DNA of 64,000 nucleotides. It comes from Rhizobacter sp. (GTDB lineage: Bacteria; Pseudomonadota; Gammaproteobacteria; Burkholderiales; Burkholderiaceae_C). A program made the translations under genes and the position numbers. Below, piece by piece: positions 36,386 through 44,659 of this stretch (positions are counted from its first letter, which is position 1; each line of letters begins with the position of its first letter). Location of the stretch: the NCBI GenBank assembly GCA_023954175.1, contig JAMLIM010000003.1:1-64000 (forward strand), in the 5' to 3' direction. A model generated the notes under the pieces. The model was not told where the DNA came from. It did not search any database and was given only the letters and a program-made list of their open reading frames with translations.

Positions 36386-36468
36386 TGCGCGCACCGATGC
36401 GCGAACTGATGCGCCCACCGAGGCGCACGCGGCGTCGAGTGCGCGCGGGCACGCTCCGAGGGCCTTGA
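36385..36468 (+). other. Bridging mini-ORF (27 codons) with a 12-bp ATGCGC repeat
   Basis: The ATG at 36385 overlaps the DUF5329 stop (TGATG). The frame has three ATGCGC units at 12-bp spacing (MRAP, MREL, MRPP), each a possible in-frame start. It ends in a TGA at 36466 that overlaps the TTG at 36465 and lies two bases before the GTG at 36471 of the efflux gene. GAGGG, the downstream ribosome binding site, is inside it. Confidence 0.5.
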
Positions 36469-36470
36469 AC

Positions 36471-37373
36471 GTGGCGGCGACCCCTTCGGTCCAGACCTTC
36501 CTGAAGCTCTCGGTGGCGGCGGCGATTGCCACCATCGTCCTGAAGACGCTCGCCTGGTGGATCACCGACTCGGTCGGCCTGCTGTCCGACGCCATGGAGT
36601 CCTTCGTCAACCTCGCCTCGGCGCTGTTCGCGATCGCGATGGTGACGATCGCCCAGCGCCCGGCCGACGAGGATCACCCCTTCGGCCACACCAAGGCCGA
36701 GTACTTCTCGAGCGGCTTCGAAGGCCTGCTGATCCTGGGGGCGGCGGCTGCGATCATCTGGGCGGCGGCGCACCGCTTTGTCGATCCGCAACCGCTGCAG
36801 TCGCTGAGCTGGGGCCTCGGGCTGTCGATCGTCAGCTCGATCATCAACGGCGTGCTCGCGTGGCACATGCTTGCCGCCTCGCGGGTGCATCGCTCGATCG
36901 CCCTCGAAGCGGATGCGCGCCATCTTTTCACCGATGTGTGGACATCGGCGGGCGTCGTCGTCGGCCTGTTGCTGGTGAGCGTGACCGACTGGCTCTGGCT
37001 CGATCCGCTGCTCGCGATCGGCGTCGCCCTCAACATCCTGCGCGAGGGTGCACGCCTCGCGTGGCGATCGGTCGACGGGCTGATGGACAGCGCCGTCGAC
37101 CCCAAGGTGCGGGCCCAGATCGACGCGGCGCTGGCGCAGTTCGCGCATCACGCGATCCGCTTCGACCATCTCGTCACGCGGCGCGCGGGGCAGCGCCTGT
37201 TCGTCGACGTGCACATGCACATGCCGGCGAACTGGACGCTCGGCCGCGCCGCCGCGCTGCGCGCCACCGTCGAGCAGGCCTTGATGGCCGAAGTGCCGGG
37301 CCTGCGGGCGTCGATCCAGTTGCTGCCGCTCGACGTCGAGGCGCACTTCGACGACTTGAACGACCCGCTGTGA
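36471..37373 (+). CDS. Cation diffusion facilitator family transporter
   Basis: About 300 residues. Six membrane segments are readable; segment II holds LLSDAMESFVNLAS and segment V ALEADARHLFTDVWTSAGV, with the D/H metal-site residues of CDF proteins (the usual HxxxD appears here as DAxxS and HxxxD). A C-terminal cytoplasmic domain (DHLVTRRAGQRLFVDVHMHMP) follows. It exports Zn2+, Fe2+ or similar metals by H+ antiport. The start is uncertain: GTG 36471 has GAGGG eight bases upstream, TTG 36465 overlaps the mini-ORF stop. Confidence 0.88.
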   Translation: MAATPSVQTFLKLSVAAAIATIVLKTLAWWITDSVGLLSDAMESFVNLASALFAIAMVTIAQRPADEDHPFGHTKAEYFSSGFEGLLILGAAAAIIWAAAHRFVDPQPLQSLSWGLGLSIVSSIINGVLAWHMLAASRVHRSIALEADARHLFTDVWTSAGVVVGLLLVSVTDWLWLDPLLAIGVALNILREGARLAWRSVDGLMDSAVDPKVRAQIDAALAQFAHHAIRFDHLVTRRAGQRLFVDVHMHMPANWTLGRAAALRATVEQALMAEVPGLRASIQLLPLDVEAHFDDLNDPL

Positions 37374-37813
37374 TCTCGCTCGTGCAGCGCGTGGCCTGCG
37401 CGCGCGTCGAAGTCGCCGGCCGCATCGTCGGTGCCATCGATCGCGGCTTGCTCGTCTTCGTCTGCGTCGAGCCGGACGACGACGAGGCGATCGCCGACCG
37501 GCTCGCGGCGAAGCTCGTCAGGCTGCGCGTGTTCGCCGACGGTGCCGGCAAGATGAACCTGGACCTCGGCGCGGTGGGCGGCGCTCTGCTGCTCGTGAGC
37601 CAGTTCACCCTCGCGGCAGACACGACGGCCGGCAATCGGCCGAGCTTCGTCGGCGCGGCGGCGCCGGCAGCCGGAAGGCGCCTCTTCGAGCGCGTCGTCG
37701 CCACCGCGCGCGCATTGCAGGCGCCGGTAGCGTGCGGAGAGTTCGGCGCCGACATGCAGGTGCATCTCGTCAACGACGGCCCGGTGACGCTTCCCATCGT
37801 CGTTCGACGCTGA
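37370..37813 (+). CDS. dtd: D-aminoacyl-tRNA deacylase
   Basis: 147 residues. It starts at GTG 37370 (reading ISLVQRVACARVEVAGR), overlapping the CDF stop. The DTD active-site motifs are LLVSQFTLAADTTAGNRPSF and, near the end, MQVHLVNDGPVTLPI (NxGPVT). It hydrolyses D-aminoacyl- and glycyl-tRNA-Ala. Its being in one run with tyrS fits, since D-Tyr-tRNA is the classic substrate. Confidence 0.95.
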   Translation: MISLVQRVACARVEVAGRIVGAIDRGLLVFVCVEPDDDEAIADRLAAKLVRLRVFADGAGKMNLDLGAVGGALLLVSQFTLAADTTAGNRPSFVGAAAPAAGRRLFERVVATARALQAPVACGEFGADMQVHLVNDGPVTLPIVVRR

Positions 37814-37900
37814 GCGCGCCGCGCGCGATGGGCATAATGCGCGTCTGCCTCCGGCAGTCGCCACCGAGCATCCTGTCTTCACCACAGGGAAGGAACGCCA

Positions 37901-38296
37901 ATGTCCCGCCTCGCGCAGTCGCAATCACACCCGCGGCCCATGCACCCCCGGATCAACGCGCCGGCATGGTTGCGACGCTGCTCGCTGCCAGCCGCCGCGC
38001 TGCTGGTCGCGCTGGGGGGCTGCGCGTCCGACGCGTGGAAGCCCAACCCGACCTACGACACGTTCCTGAACAAGGTCGACAAGAACTGCGGCACGATGCG
38101 CATCGGTGAAGTCACGATCAGCCAGTTGATGAATCCCGGCTCGAACCTGTACAGCGCGTATTTCGTCGACATGACCTCGCGCTTCGACCTCGGGCGGATC
38201 TCGACCGAGGACTACGTCGAGGGCATCTCGACGACCTTCACGACGATCCGCGACACGGCGGGCATCCGCTGCATCGTTGCGCAGAAGAATCCCTGA
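37901..38296 (+). CDS. Putative outer-membrane lipoprotein, unknown
   Basis: 131 residues. A signal region with RRCSLPAAALLVALGGC ends in a lipobox-like LGGC, so the cysteine at about residue 41 would be lipidated; an in-frame ATG at 37940 gives a shorter, more typical signal. The mature part (YDTFLNKVDKNCGTMRIGEVTISQLM...) includes two more cysteines that could pair. No family recognised. CATAAT at about 37835 may be a -10; AAGGA lies six bases before the ATG. Confidence 0.7.
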   Translation: MSRLAQSQSHPRPMHPRINAPAWLRRCSLPAAALLVALGGCASDAWKPNPTYDTFLNKVDKNCGTMRIGEVTISQLMNPGSNLYSAYFVDMTSRFDLGRISTEDYVEGISTTFTTIRDTAGIRCIVAQKNP

Positions 38297-38386
38297 GGCG
38301 TGTCGGCGGTCGGGGACTGCCCCAGGCTCGCCTTGCTTGCGTCCCACGAGGAGAGTTGAGACGCCCAAGGGCGACTCGAAGGCAGG

Positions 38387-39658
38387 TCAGTCGTAGGCGC
38401 GCGCGTCCTCGATCACCTTGCCGTCGTTGGGCAGGCTGCCCGGCGCGCACAGCTCGACCTCGCAGCGCAGTTTCGTCACCTCGCGCACGGTCTGCGCGAT
38501 GCGCTCGGCGATGCCTTCGGGCCGGCGCGTCGCTTCGACGCGCAAGGTCATCCGGTCGTTCGCCATCTCGCCGCTGATGACGAGGCGCGCGCGCGCGACA
38601 TCGGGGTGGCGGCGCACGATCTGGCCGATCTGCGCCGCGTGGACGAACATGCCGCGCACCTTCGCCGTCTGATCGGCGCGCCCCATCCAGCCCTTGATGC
38701 GGGCATTGGTGCGCCCGGTCGGGCAGGCGCCGGGCAGGATCGCCGACAGGTCGCCGGTGCCGAAGCGGATCAGCGGATAGTCGGGATTGAAGACGGTGAC
38801 GACGACCTCGCCGACCTCGCCCTCGGTGACCGGGTCGCCGGTGCCCGGCCGCACTATCTCGACGACGACCCCCTCGTCGAGCACGAGCCCCTCGCGCGCC
38901 GTGGTCTCGTACGCGATCAGGCCGACGTCGGCCGTTGCGTAGCACTGATAGCCTGCGACGCCGTGCTCCAGCAGCCAGTCGCGCAGCGGCGGCGGGAACG
39001 CTTCGCCCGAGACGAGCGCCTTCGTCAACGACGGCAGCGCGACGCCGAGTTCGGCCGCCTTCTCGATTGCGATGCGCAGGAAGCTCGGCGTGCCGACGTA
39101 GCCGTGGGCGCCGAGATCGACCATCGCCTGCAACTGCAGCTCGGTGTTGCCGACGCCGCCGGGGAACACGGTGCAGCCGAGCGCGAGCGCGCCTGACTCG
39201 GCCATCGCGCCGGCCGGCGTCAGGTGATAGCTGAAGCTGTTGTGCACCAGATCGCCGGCGCGAAAACCGGCGGCGAAGAGTGCGCGCGCCATGCGCCAGT
39301 GGTCGGTGCCATGGCCCTGCGGCTCGTAGATCGGCCCGGGTGACTGGAACACGTTGCGCGCGCCACGTGACGGCGCCACGCCGCGCCACCCCACCGCGGA
39401 GAAGCCGCCGAACGGGTTGCCCGCGCCGGATGCGCGCGCCACCTTCTGCCGCTCGAGCAGATCGTGCTTGCGTGTGACCGGCAGTTGCGCAAGTGCGTCG
39501 CGGCTCGTGATCGCGGCTGCATCGACGCCGCGCAGGACGTCGGCAAATGCCGCCGTGTCGGCCTGCGCCCGCGCCACCTGTCGCGGCAGCGCTGCCATCA
39601 GGGCGCGTTCGCGCTCCAGCGGGTCTCGCGTTTCGGCTTCGTCGTAGTGGTGTGACAT
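38387..39658 (-). CDS. Phenylacetate-CoA ligase-like (PaaK family) AMP-forming ligase
   Basis: 423 residues, ANL superfamily. Visible blocks are DHWRMARALFAAGFRAGDLVHNSFSYHLTPAG, YATADVGLIAYETTAREG, VVVTVFNPDYPLIRFGTGDLSAIL and VRGMFVHAAQIGQIVRRHPDVARARLVISGE, which follow PaaK rather than long-chain acyl-CoA synthetases. It likely activates an aromatic or short carboxylic acid to its CoA thioester. It is the last gene of the liv-type cassette on this strand, so its substrate may be what the transporter imports. Confidence 0.85.
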   Translation of the reverse strand: MSHHYDEAETRDPLERERALMAALPRQVARAQADTAAFADVLRGVDAAAITSRDALAQLPVTRKHDLLERQKVARASGAGNPFGGFSAVGWRGVAPSRGARNVFQSPGPIYEPQGHGTDHWRMARALFAAGFRAGDLVHNSFSYHLTPAGAMAESGALALGCTVFPGGVGNTELQLQAMVDLGAHGYVGTPSFLRIAIEKAAELGVALPSLTKALVSGEAFPPPLRDWLLEHGVAGYQCYATADVGLIAYETTAREGLVLDEGVVVEIVRPGTGDPVTEGEVGEVVVTVFNPDYPLIRFGTGDLSAILPGACPTGRTNARIKGWMGRADQTAKVRGMFVHAAQIGQIVRRHPDVARARLVISGEMANDRMTLRVEATRRPEGIAERIAQTVREVTKLRCEVELCAPGSLPNDGKVIEDARAYD

Positions 39659-39669
39659 GGTTCAGCCTA

Positions 39670-39818
39670 CTTCCGGCAGTTGGACACGCCCTAGTGGGCC
39701 GCAGCGCGGTTCAATCGGGCGCGCAGCGCTCGCGCCGGAATGGTGAGCGTTGCCGTGGGCTCGAATGTCAAGGTCCATGTGGTGTGGCCAGCGGACGTTG
39801 GCGGTCAACTGCCGGAAG
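39670..39818. repeat. 13-bp perfect inverted repeat pair
   Basis: CTTCCGGCAGTTG at 39670-39682 and its exact reverse complement at 39806-39818 bracket about 123 bases between the PaaK-like gene and the small gene at 39824. The bracketed DNA has no gene. It may be a hairpin-flanked insertion remnant; no direct target duplication was found. Confidence 0.6.
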
Positions 39819-39823
39819 CAGGC

Positions 39824-40096
39824 TCAGTCGTCGTCGCCGCGGCCTGCGCGGCGCCGGGCGTCGTCGATCAGTTTGCGTTGGGCTGGCGCGGTGTCGAGCG
39901 CATAGCGGTCGAAACCACTGCCGCCAGCTTTCTTCAGGTCGGCGTGCAGCGAACCGTGGTCGTCATGGAAATGCACGAAGGCCACGCCCCGGCAGTGGAA
40001 GATGCCGGGCTTGACCTCGCGCACGCCCTTGATGTCGCGCAGCTGGCGCATGAGAGGCAGCAAGGCCGCGAGGGCGGCGGGGTCGGCGTGCGCCAT
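39824..40096 (-). CDS. Conserved small unknown protein in the liv operon
   Basis: 90 residues: an N-terminal helix (ALAALLPLMRQLRDIKGVREVKPGIFHCRGVAFVHFHDDHGSLHAD) with a His-rich turn, then FDRYALDTAPAQRKLIDDARRR. It begins five bases after livF. The HCRG...HFHDDHG pattern could bind a metal. I do not recognise the family. Its consistent operon context suggests a role with the transporter or ligases. Confidence 0.65.
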   Translation of the reverse strand: MAHADPAALAALLPLMRQLRDIKGVREVKPGIFHCRGVAFVHFHDDHGSLHADLKKAGGSGFDRYALDTAPAQRKLIDDARRRAGRGDDD

Positions 40097-40101
40097 GGGC
40101 C

Positions 40102-40914
40102 TCAGGCCAGCCAGCGCTTGCGCCGGCGATAGCTCTTCACATCGCGGAAGCTCTTGCGGTCGCCGCCGCCCATGCCGAGGTAGAACTCCTTCACGTCCTC
40201 GTTGTTCGACAGGTCGCTCGCGGCGCCGTCCATCACGATGCGCCCGCTCTCGAGGATGTAGCCGTAGTCGGCATAGCGCAGCGCCATGTTGGTGTTCTGC
40301 TCGGCGAGCAGGAAGGTGACGTTCTCCTTCGTGTTCAAGTCCTTCACGATCTCGAACACCTCCTCGACGATCTGCGGCGCGAGGCCCATCGACGGCTCGT
40401 CGAGCAGCACCATCTTCGGGCTCGCCATCAACGCGCGGCCGACGGCGCACATCTGCTGCTCGCCGCCCGACGTGTACGCGGCCTGCGAACTGCGGCGCTC
40501 CCGGAGGCGGGGGAAGTAGGTGTAGACCTTCTCCAGCGTCCGCGCGACGGCCGCCTTGCCGTCCTTGCGGGTGTAGGCGCCGGCCAGCAGGTTTTCTTCG
40601 ATCGTCAGGTGCGCGAAGCAGCGCCGGCCCTCCATGACCTGGATCACGCCACGCTCGACCATGTCGGACGTGCTGAGCTTCTCGATGCGCTCGCCACGCA
40701 GTTCGATCGAGCCCTTCGTCACCTCGCCGCGCTCGGCGCGCAGCAGGTTGCTCACCGCGCGCAAGGTCGTCGTCTTGCCGGCACCGTTGCCACCGAGGAT
40801 CGCAACCACCTTGCCCTCGGGCACCTGCAGCGAGACGCCCTTGAGCACCAGGATCACATGGTTGTAGATGACCTCGATGCCGTTGACGTTGAGGAGGATG
40901 TTGGATTCGCTCAT
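40102..40914 (-). CDS. livF: Branched-chain amino acid type ABC transporter ATP-binding protein LivF
   Basis: 270 residues. Walker A is GGNGAGKTT, the signature region YTSGGEQQMCAVGRAL, and Walker B VLLDEPSMGLAP, with the HAAT-family hallmark LAEQNTNMALRYADYGYILESGRIV. The start was placed at ATG 40914 (MSESNILLNVNGIEVIY); an in-frame ATG at 40947 would add 11 residues inside a hairpin. Partner of LivG. Confidence 0.93.
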   Translation of the reverse strand: MSESNILLNVNGIEVIYNHVILVLKGVSLQVPEGKVVAILGGNGAGKTTTLRAVSNLLRAERGEVTKGSIELRGERIEKLSTSDMVERGVIQVMEGRRCFAHLTIEENLLAGAYTRKDGKAAVARTLEKVYTYFPRLRERRSSQAAYTSGGEQQMCAVGRALMASPKMVLLDEPSMGLAPQIVEEVFEIVKDLNTKENVTFLLAEQNTNMALRYADYGYILESGRIVMDGAASDLSNNEDVKEFYLGMGGGDRKSFRDVKSYRRRKRWLA

Positions 40915-40929
40915 GGTCTCGATCTCTGA

Positions 40930-41035
40930 CTCATCGAAGCGGCGCACGCGCCGTTTCGATGAGGGCTCCGTAGGAGCCCGCCTCTCCCGCAGGGGCTGGG
41001 GTGGCCGCCAAACCCCTCCCGCCCGGAGGGAGGGG
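40930..41035 (-). other. Two strong hairpins between the binding-protein gene and livF
   Basis: CTCATCGAA-CGGCGC pairs with GCGCCGTTTCGATGAG across 40930-40963, and CCCCTCCC pairs with GGGAGGGG across 41013-41035. Hairpins right after a binding-protein gene commonly stabilise that mRNA segment and lower downstream expression, giving the excess of binding protein that ABC systems need. That role is inferred from position. Confidence 0.6.
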
Positions 41036-41085
41036 AAGGGTTGGCAGCACCGTCGCTCAGCCGCCGGCGTGAGCGGCCGTGCCGT

Positions 41086-42423
41086 TCAAGCCTGGCAGTC
41101 CGCCGCCGTACGCGGCGTGATCTTCTTCTCGGTCGCGTACTTGGCTGCGGCGGCCTTGACCATCGGCTTGATGATCGTGTCGTCGGCCTGCATCCAGTCG
41201 GAGGTGAAGACCCACTTGCTGCCATCCCAGGTCTGGATACGCGCCCAGGCCGAGCCCATGTGGTCCTGGCACGAGGTGCTGACCGGGCGCATCACGCCGG
41301 CGAAGCCGAGTGCGTCGAGTTTCTTCTGGTCGAGCGCCAGGTTCTCCAGACCCCAGCGCACCTGCTCGCCCGTCATCACCTTGCCCTTGCCGAAGCGCTC
41401 CTGCGCGCGCTTCACGCCTTCGACGCCGAGCATGGCCGAGATCACGCCGCGCATGTAGAGCACCTGACCGACCTGGTCCTTCGGGCCCGAGCCATCGCCC
41501 TTGGCGTAGACCTTCTCGAGGATTTCCTTCGTGATCTTGGCGTTGGGCTCGGCGCCGTGCTGCATCGCGAGGCCGTTGTAGCCCTTGGCGCTGGCACCCA
41601 CGTCCCTCACGTCGGGTTCGGCCGCTGCCCACCACACGCCGTACATCTTCTCGCGCGGGTAGCCGGTGGCGACGGCTTCCTTGATCGCGGTCGAGTTCAT
41701 CACGCCCCAGCCCCACAGGAACACGAAGTCCGGCCGCGCCTGGCGGATCTGCAGCCAGGTCGCCTTCTGTTCGACACCCGGGTGCGTCACCGGCAGCAGC
41801 ATGAGCTTGAAGCCGAGTTGCTTGCTGCGCTCTTCGAGCAGCGGGATCGGCTCCTTGCCGTACGGGCTGTCGTGGTAGACGAGGGCGATCGTCTTGCCTT
41901 TGAGCTTGTCGAGCCCGCCTTCCTTCTGACCGGCGTACTGCACCAGGATGTCGGCGGCGACCCAGTAGGTGCCGATGAGCGGGAAGTTCCACTTGAAGAC
42001 CATGCCGTCGGCGCTTTCGCTGCGCCCGTAGCCGGCGGTGATGAGCGGAATCTTGTCGACCGGTGCCTTTTCGGTGAGCGCGAAGGTGATGCCGGTGGAC
42101 AGCGGCTGGAACACCGTCGCGCCGCCCTGCTTGCCCTTCAGCCGTTCATAGCATTCGACGCCCTTGTCGGTTGCGTAGCCGGTCTCGCACTCTTCCCAGC
42201 TGATCTTGACGCCATTGATGCCGCCTGTGGCGTTGACGTACTTGAGGTAGTCGACATAGCCGTCCGCCCAGGGCACGCCGTTCGGCGCATACGCGCCGGT
42301 GCGATAGACGAGCACGGGGAAGAACTGTTCCTTCGCCTGCGCGAATGCTGCCGGCGCCGTGATCAGGCTGCCGACGGCCGCGGCGGTGAATGCCGCGGCC
42401 ATGATGATGGACTTGAGTTTCAT
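41086..42423 (-). CDS. Periplasmic substrate-binding protein, Leu/Ile/Val-binding family
   Basis: 445 residues with a signal peptide (MKLKSIIMAAAFTAAAVG...AFA-QA). The mature protein follows the type-I periplasmic fold of LivK-like receptors: FFPVLVYRTGAYAPNGVPWADGYVDYLKYVNATGGING, VFQPLSTGITFALTEKAPVDKIPLITAGYGRSE and GWGVMNSTAIKEA. Members of this subgroup in Burkholderiales often bind aromatic or other organic acids rather than amino acids. GGAGG lies five bases before the ATG. Confidence 0.9.
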   Translation of the reverse strand: MKLKSIIMAAAFTAAAVGSLITAPAAFAQAKEQFFPVLVYRTGAYAPNGVPWADGYVDYLKYVNATGGINGVKISWEECETGYATDKGVECYERLKGKQGGATVFQPLSTGITFALTEKAPVDKIPLITAGYGRSESADGMVFKWNFPLIGTYWVAADILVQYAGQKEGGLDKLKGKTIALVYHDSPYGKEPIPLLEERSKQLGFKLMLLPVTHPGVEQKATWLQIRQARPDFVFLWGWGVMNSTAIKEAVATGYPREKMYGVWWAAAEPDVRDVGASAKGYNGLAMQHGAEPNAKITKEILEKVYAKGDGSGPKDQVGQVLYMRGVISAMLGVEGVKRAQERFGKGKVMTGEQVRWGLENLALDQKKLDALGFAGVMRPVSTSCQDHMGSAWARIQTWDGSKWVFTSDWMQADDTIIKPMVKAAAAKYATEKKITPRTAADCQA

Positions 42424-42541
42424 GTCTGCCTCCAGGATGGTTGAAGAAGCACCCGGGGGTGCGGGGAACGAAAGATTGGACGCACGCCAATCAGACCGCG
42501 CACTGCGCGATTCATTTGTCGGGGATTTCCCGCAAAGCGAA

Positions 42542-43606
42542 TCAGTGCGGGAACGGCCATAGCCTGAGCTTTTCCTTGCCGACGGACCACAGGCGCGCCA
42601 GTCCGTGCGGCTCGACGATGAGGAAGAAGACGATCAGCGCGCCGAAGATCATGAACGTCAGATGCGAGGCGAGCGCGGTGTCGATCGGGATGCCGAACCA
42701 GTACGGCATGTTGTCGAGCACGATCGGCAGCACGACGATGAAGGCGGCGCCGAAGAAGCTGCCCATGATCGAACCCAGCCCGCCGATGATGACCATGAAC
42801 AGGAGGTCGAAGGAGCGGTTGATGTTGAACGCCGCCGGTTCCCATGAACTGAGGTGAACGAAACCCCAGAGCGCGCCGGCGACGCCGACGATGAAGCTGC
42901 TGACCGCGAACGCCGTGAGCTTTGCGTAGACCGGGCGGATGCCGATCACGCTGGCCGCGACGTCCATGTCGCGCATCGCCATCCATTCGCGGCCGATGGC
43001 GCCGCGCACCAGGTTCTTCGCGAGCAGGGCGAAGACGCTGACGAAGATCAGGCAGAACAGATACTTCTGAAGCGGCGATTCGATCGGCAGTCCGAAGGCC
43101 TGGAGTTTGGCCACGTTGACCGAGCCGGACGACGAATCGTTGGTGAACCACGATATGCGCAAGAAAGCCCAGTCGACGAAGAACTGCGCCGCAAGCGTTG
43201 CCACCGCGAGGTACAGGCCCTTGATGCGCAGCGACGGGATGCCGAACAGGACGCCGACCGCCGTCGCGCACACGCCGCCGAGCAGCAAGGATGCGACGAG
43301 CGGCATGCCCTCGATGCGCACCTGGAAGTTGTACGCGGCATAGGCGCCGACCGCCATGAAGGCGCCGGTGCCGAGCGAGATCTGACCGCAGTAGCCGACC
43401 AGGATGTTCAGGCCGAGCGCGGCGAGCGACAGGATCAGGAACGGGATCAGGATCGCGCGCAGCAGATACTCGGAGGCGGCGAACGGCACGACCAGGAAGG
43501 CGACCACGAGCAATGCAAGGATCGCGATCCGGTCCTGGCGGATCGGGAAGATCTGTTCGTCGGCCTTGTAGCTGGTCTTGAACTGGCCGTTTTCGCGGTA
43601 GAACAT
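42542..43606 (-). CDS. livM: Branched-chain amino acid type ABC permease LivM
   Basis: 354 residues with about nine membrane segments. The LivM/LivH motif LGLNILVGYCGQISLGTGAFMAVGAY and the cytoplasmic EAA-like REWMAMRDMDVAASVIGIRPVYAKLTAFAVSSFIVGVAGAL are present. The 40-residue charged N-terminus (FYRENGQFKTSYKADEQIFPIRQDR) is typical of this clade. Begins 18 bp after livH. Confidence 0.93.
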   Translation of the reverse strand: MFYRENGQFKTSYKADEQIFPIRQDRIAILALLVVAFLVVPFAASEYLLRAILIPFLILSLAALGLNILVGYCGQISLGTGAFMAVGAYAAYNFQVRIEGMPLVASLLLGGVCATAVGVLFGIPSLRIKGLYLAVATLAAQFFVDWAFLRISWFTNDSSSGSVNVAKLQAFGLPIESPLQKYLFCLIFVSVFALLAKNLVRGAIGREWMAMRDMDVAASVIGIRPVYAKLTAFAVSSFIVGVAGALWGFVHLSSWEPAAFNINRSFDLLFMVIIGGLGSIMGSFFGAAFIVVLPIVLDNMPYWFGIPIDTALASHLTFMIFGALIVFFLIVEPHGLARLWSVGKEKLRLWPFPH

Positions 43607-43624
43607 GATCAGTTCAGCCCTTGT

Positions 43625-44554
43625 TCAAACGCGATCAATGATCTTCTCCCCGAACAGCCCCTGCGGCCTGAACAGCAGGAAGACGAGGGCGAGCACATAG
43701 GCGAACCAGATCTCGATGCCGCCGCCGAAAAACGGGCCGATGTAGATCTCGGAGAGCTTTTCGCCGACACCGATGATGAGCCCGCCGATGATTGCACCGG
43801 GCACCGATGTCAGCCCGCCGAGGATCACCACCGGCAGCGCCTTCAGCGCGATCAGCGAGAGCGAGAACTGCACGCCGAGCTTGCTGCCCCAGATGATGCC
43901 GGCGACGAGCGCGACGAAGCCCGCCACCGACCAGACGATGATCCAGATCCGGCTGAGCGGAATGCCGATCGACTGCGCCGCCTGATGATCGTCCGCCACC
44001 GCGCGCAGTGCGCGTCCGGTCGAGGTCTTCTGGAAGAACAGCGCCAGCACCGCGACGAGCGCCGCGGCGACGACGGCGGCGACCACGTCCTCCTTGTTCA
44101 CCAGGATGCCGCCTTGGAACACGCTTTCGAACAGAAACATCGGGTCTTTGGGCATGCCCACGTCGATGGTGTAGATCTCACTGCCGAACAGCGTCTGTCC
44201 GAAGCCGTCGAGAAAGTAGCTGATACCCAGTGTGGCCATGAGCAGCGTGATGCCTTCCTGGTTCACGAGCTTGCCGAGCACGAAGCGCTCGATGACCCAG
44301 GCCACGGCGATCATCGTCAGCAAGGCGGCGATGAAGCCGAGCACGTTGCCGAGCCAGCGGCTCTCGATGCCGAGCCAGGCCGGAATCCATTCGGAGAAGC
44401 GCGCCATCGCGAGCGCGGCGAAAAGCACCATCGCACCTTGCGCGAAGTTGAACACGCCGCTCGCCTTGTAGATCAGCACGAAGCCGAGCGCGATGAGCGA
44501 GTACAGCATGCCCGACATCAGGCCGCCGATCAGGGTTTCGATGAAAAAGCCCAT
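43625..44554 (-). CDS. livH: Branched-chain amino acid type ABC permease LivH
   Basis: 309 residues and about eight membrane segments. It has LYSLIALGFVLIYKASGVFNFAQGAMVLFAAL at the start and the cytoplasmic loop GRALRAVADDHQAAQSIGIPLSRIWIIVWSVAGFVAL. The start was placed at ATG 44554 (MGFFIETLIGGLMSG); the ATG abuts the stop of a bridging ORF (TGA-T-ATG). Confidence 0.93.
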   Translation of the reverse strand: MGFFIETLIGGLMSGMLYSLIALGFVLIYKASGVFNFAQGAMVLFAALAMARFSEWIPAWLGIESRWLGNVLGFIAALLTMIAVAWVIERFVLGKLVNQEGITLLMATLGISYFLDGFGQTLFGSEIYTIDVGMPKDPMFLFESVFQGGILVNKEDVVAAVVAAALVAVLALFFQKTSTGRALRAVADDHQAAQSIGIPLSRIWIIVWSVAGFVALVAGIIWGSKLGVQFSLSLIALKALPVVILGGLTSVPGAIIGGLIIGVGEKLSEIYIGPFFGGGIEIWFAYVLALVFLLFRPQGLFGEKIIDRV

Positions 44555-44659
44555 ATCAGTGGTGCCCCCGGTTCGTCGAGTACGCCGAACCACCCCCCGT
44601 GGGGGTCGGGCCCGCCTTGGGGTGGCCCGGCGCCAGGCCCGTCGCGTGGTCGGCTTTCA
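44555..44659 (-). repeat. GC-palindromic spacer with bridging ORF between livG and livH
   Basis: A CCCCCACGGGGGG-type palindrome and GGCCACCC/GGGCCC runs mark a Burkholderiales-style intergenic repeat. On the minus strand a TTG overlaps the livG stop (TTGA), and the frame stays open to a TGA one base before the livH ATG (TGA-T-ATG), about 34 codons. Confidence 0.5.
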
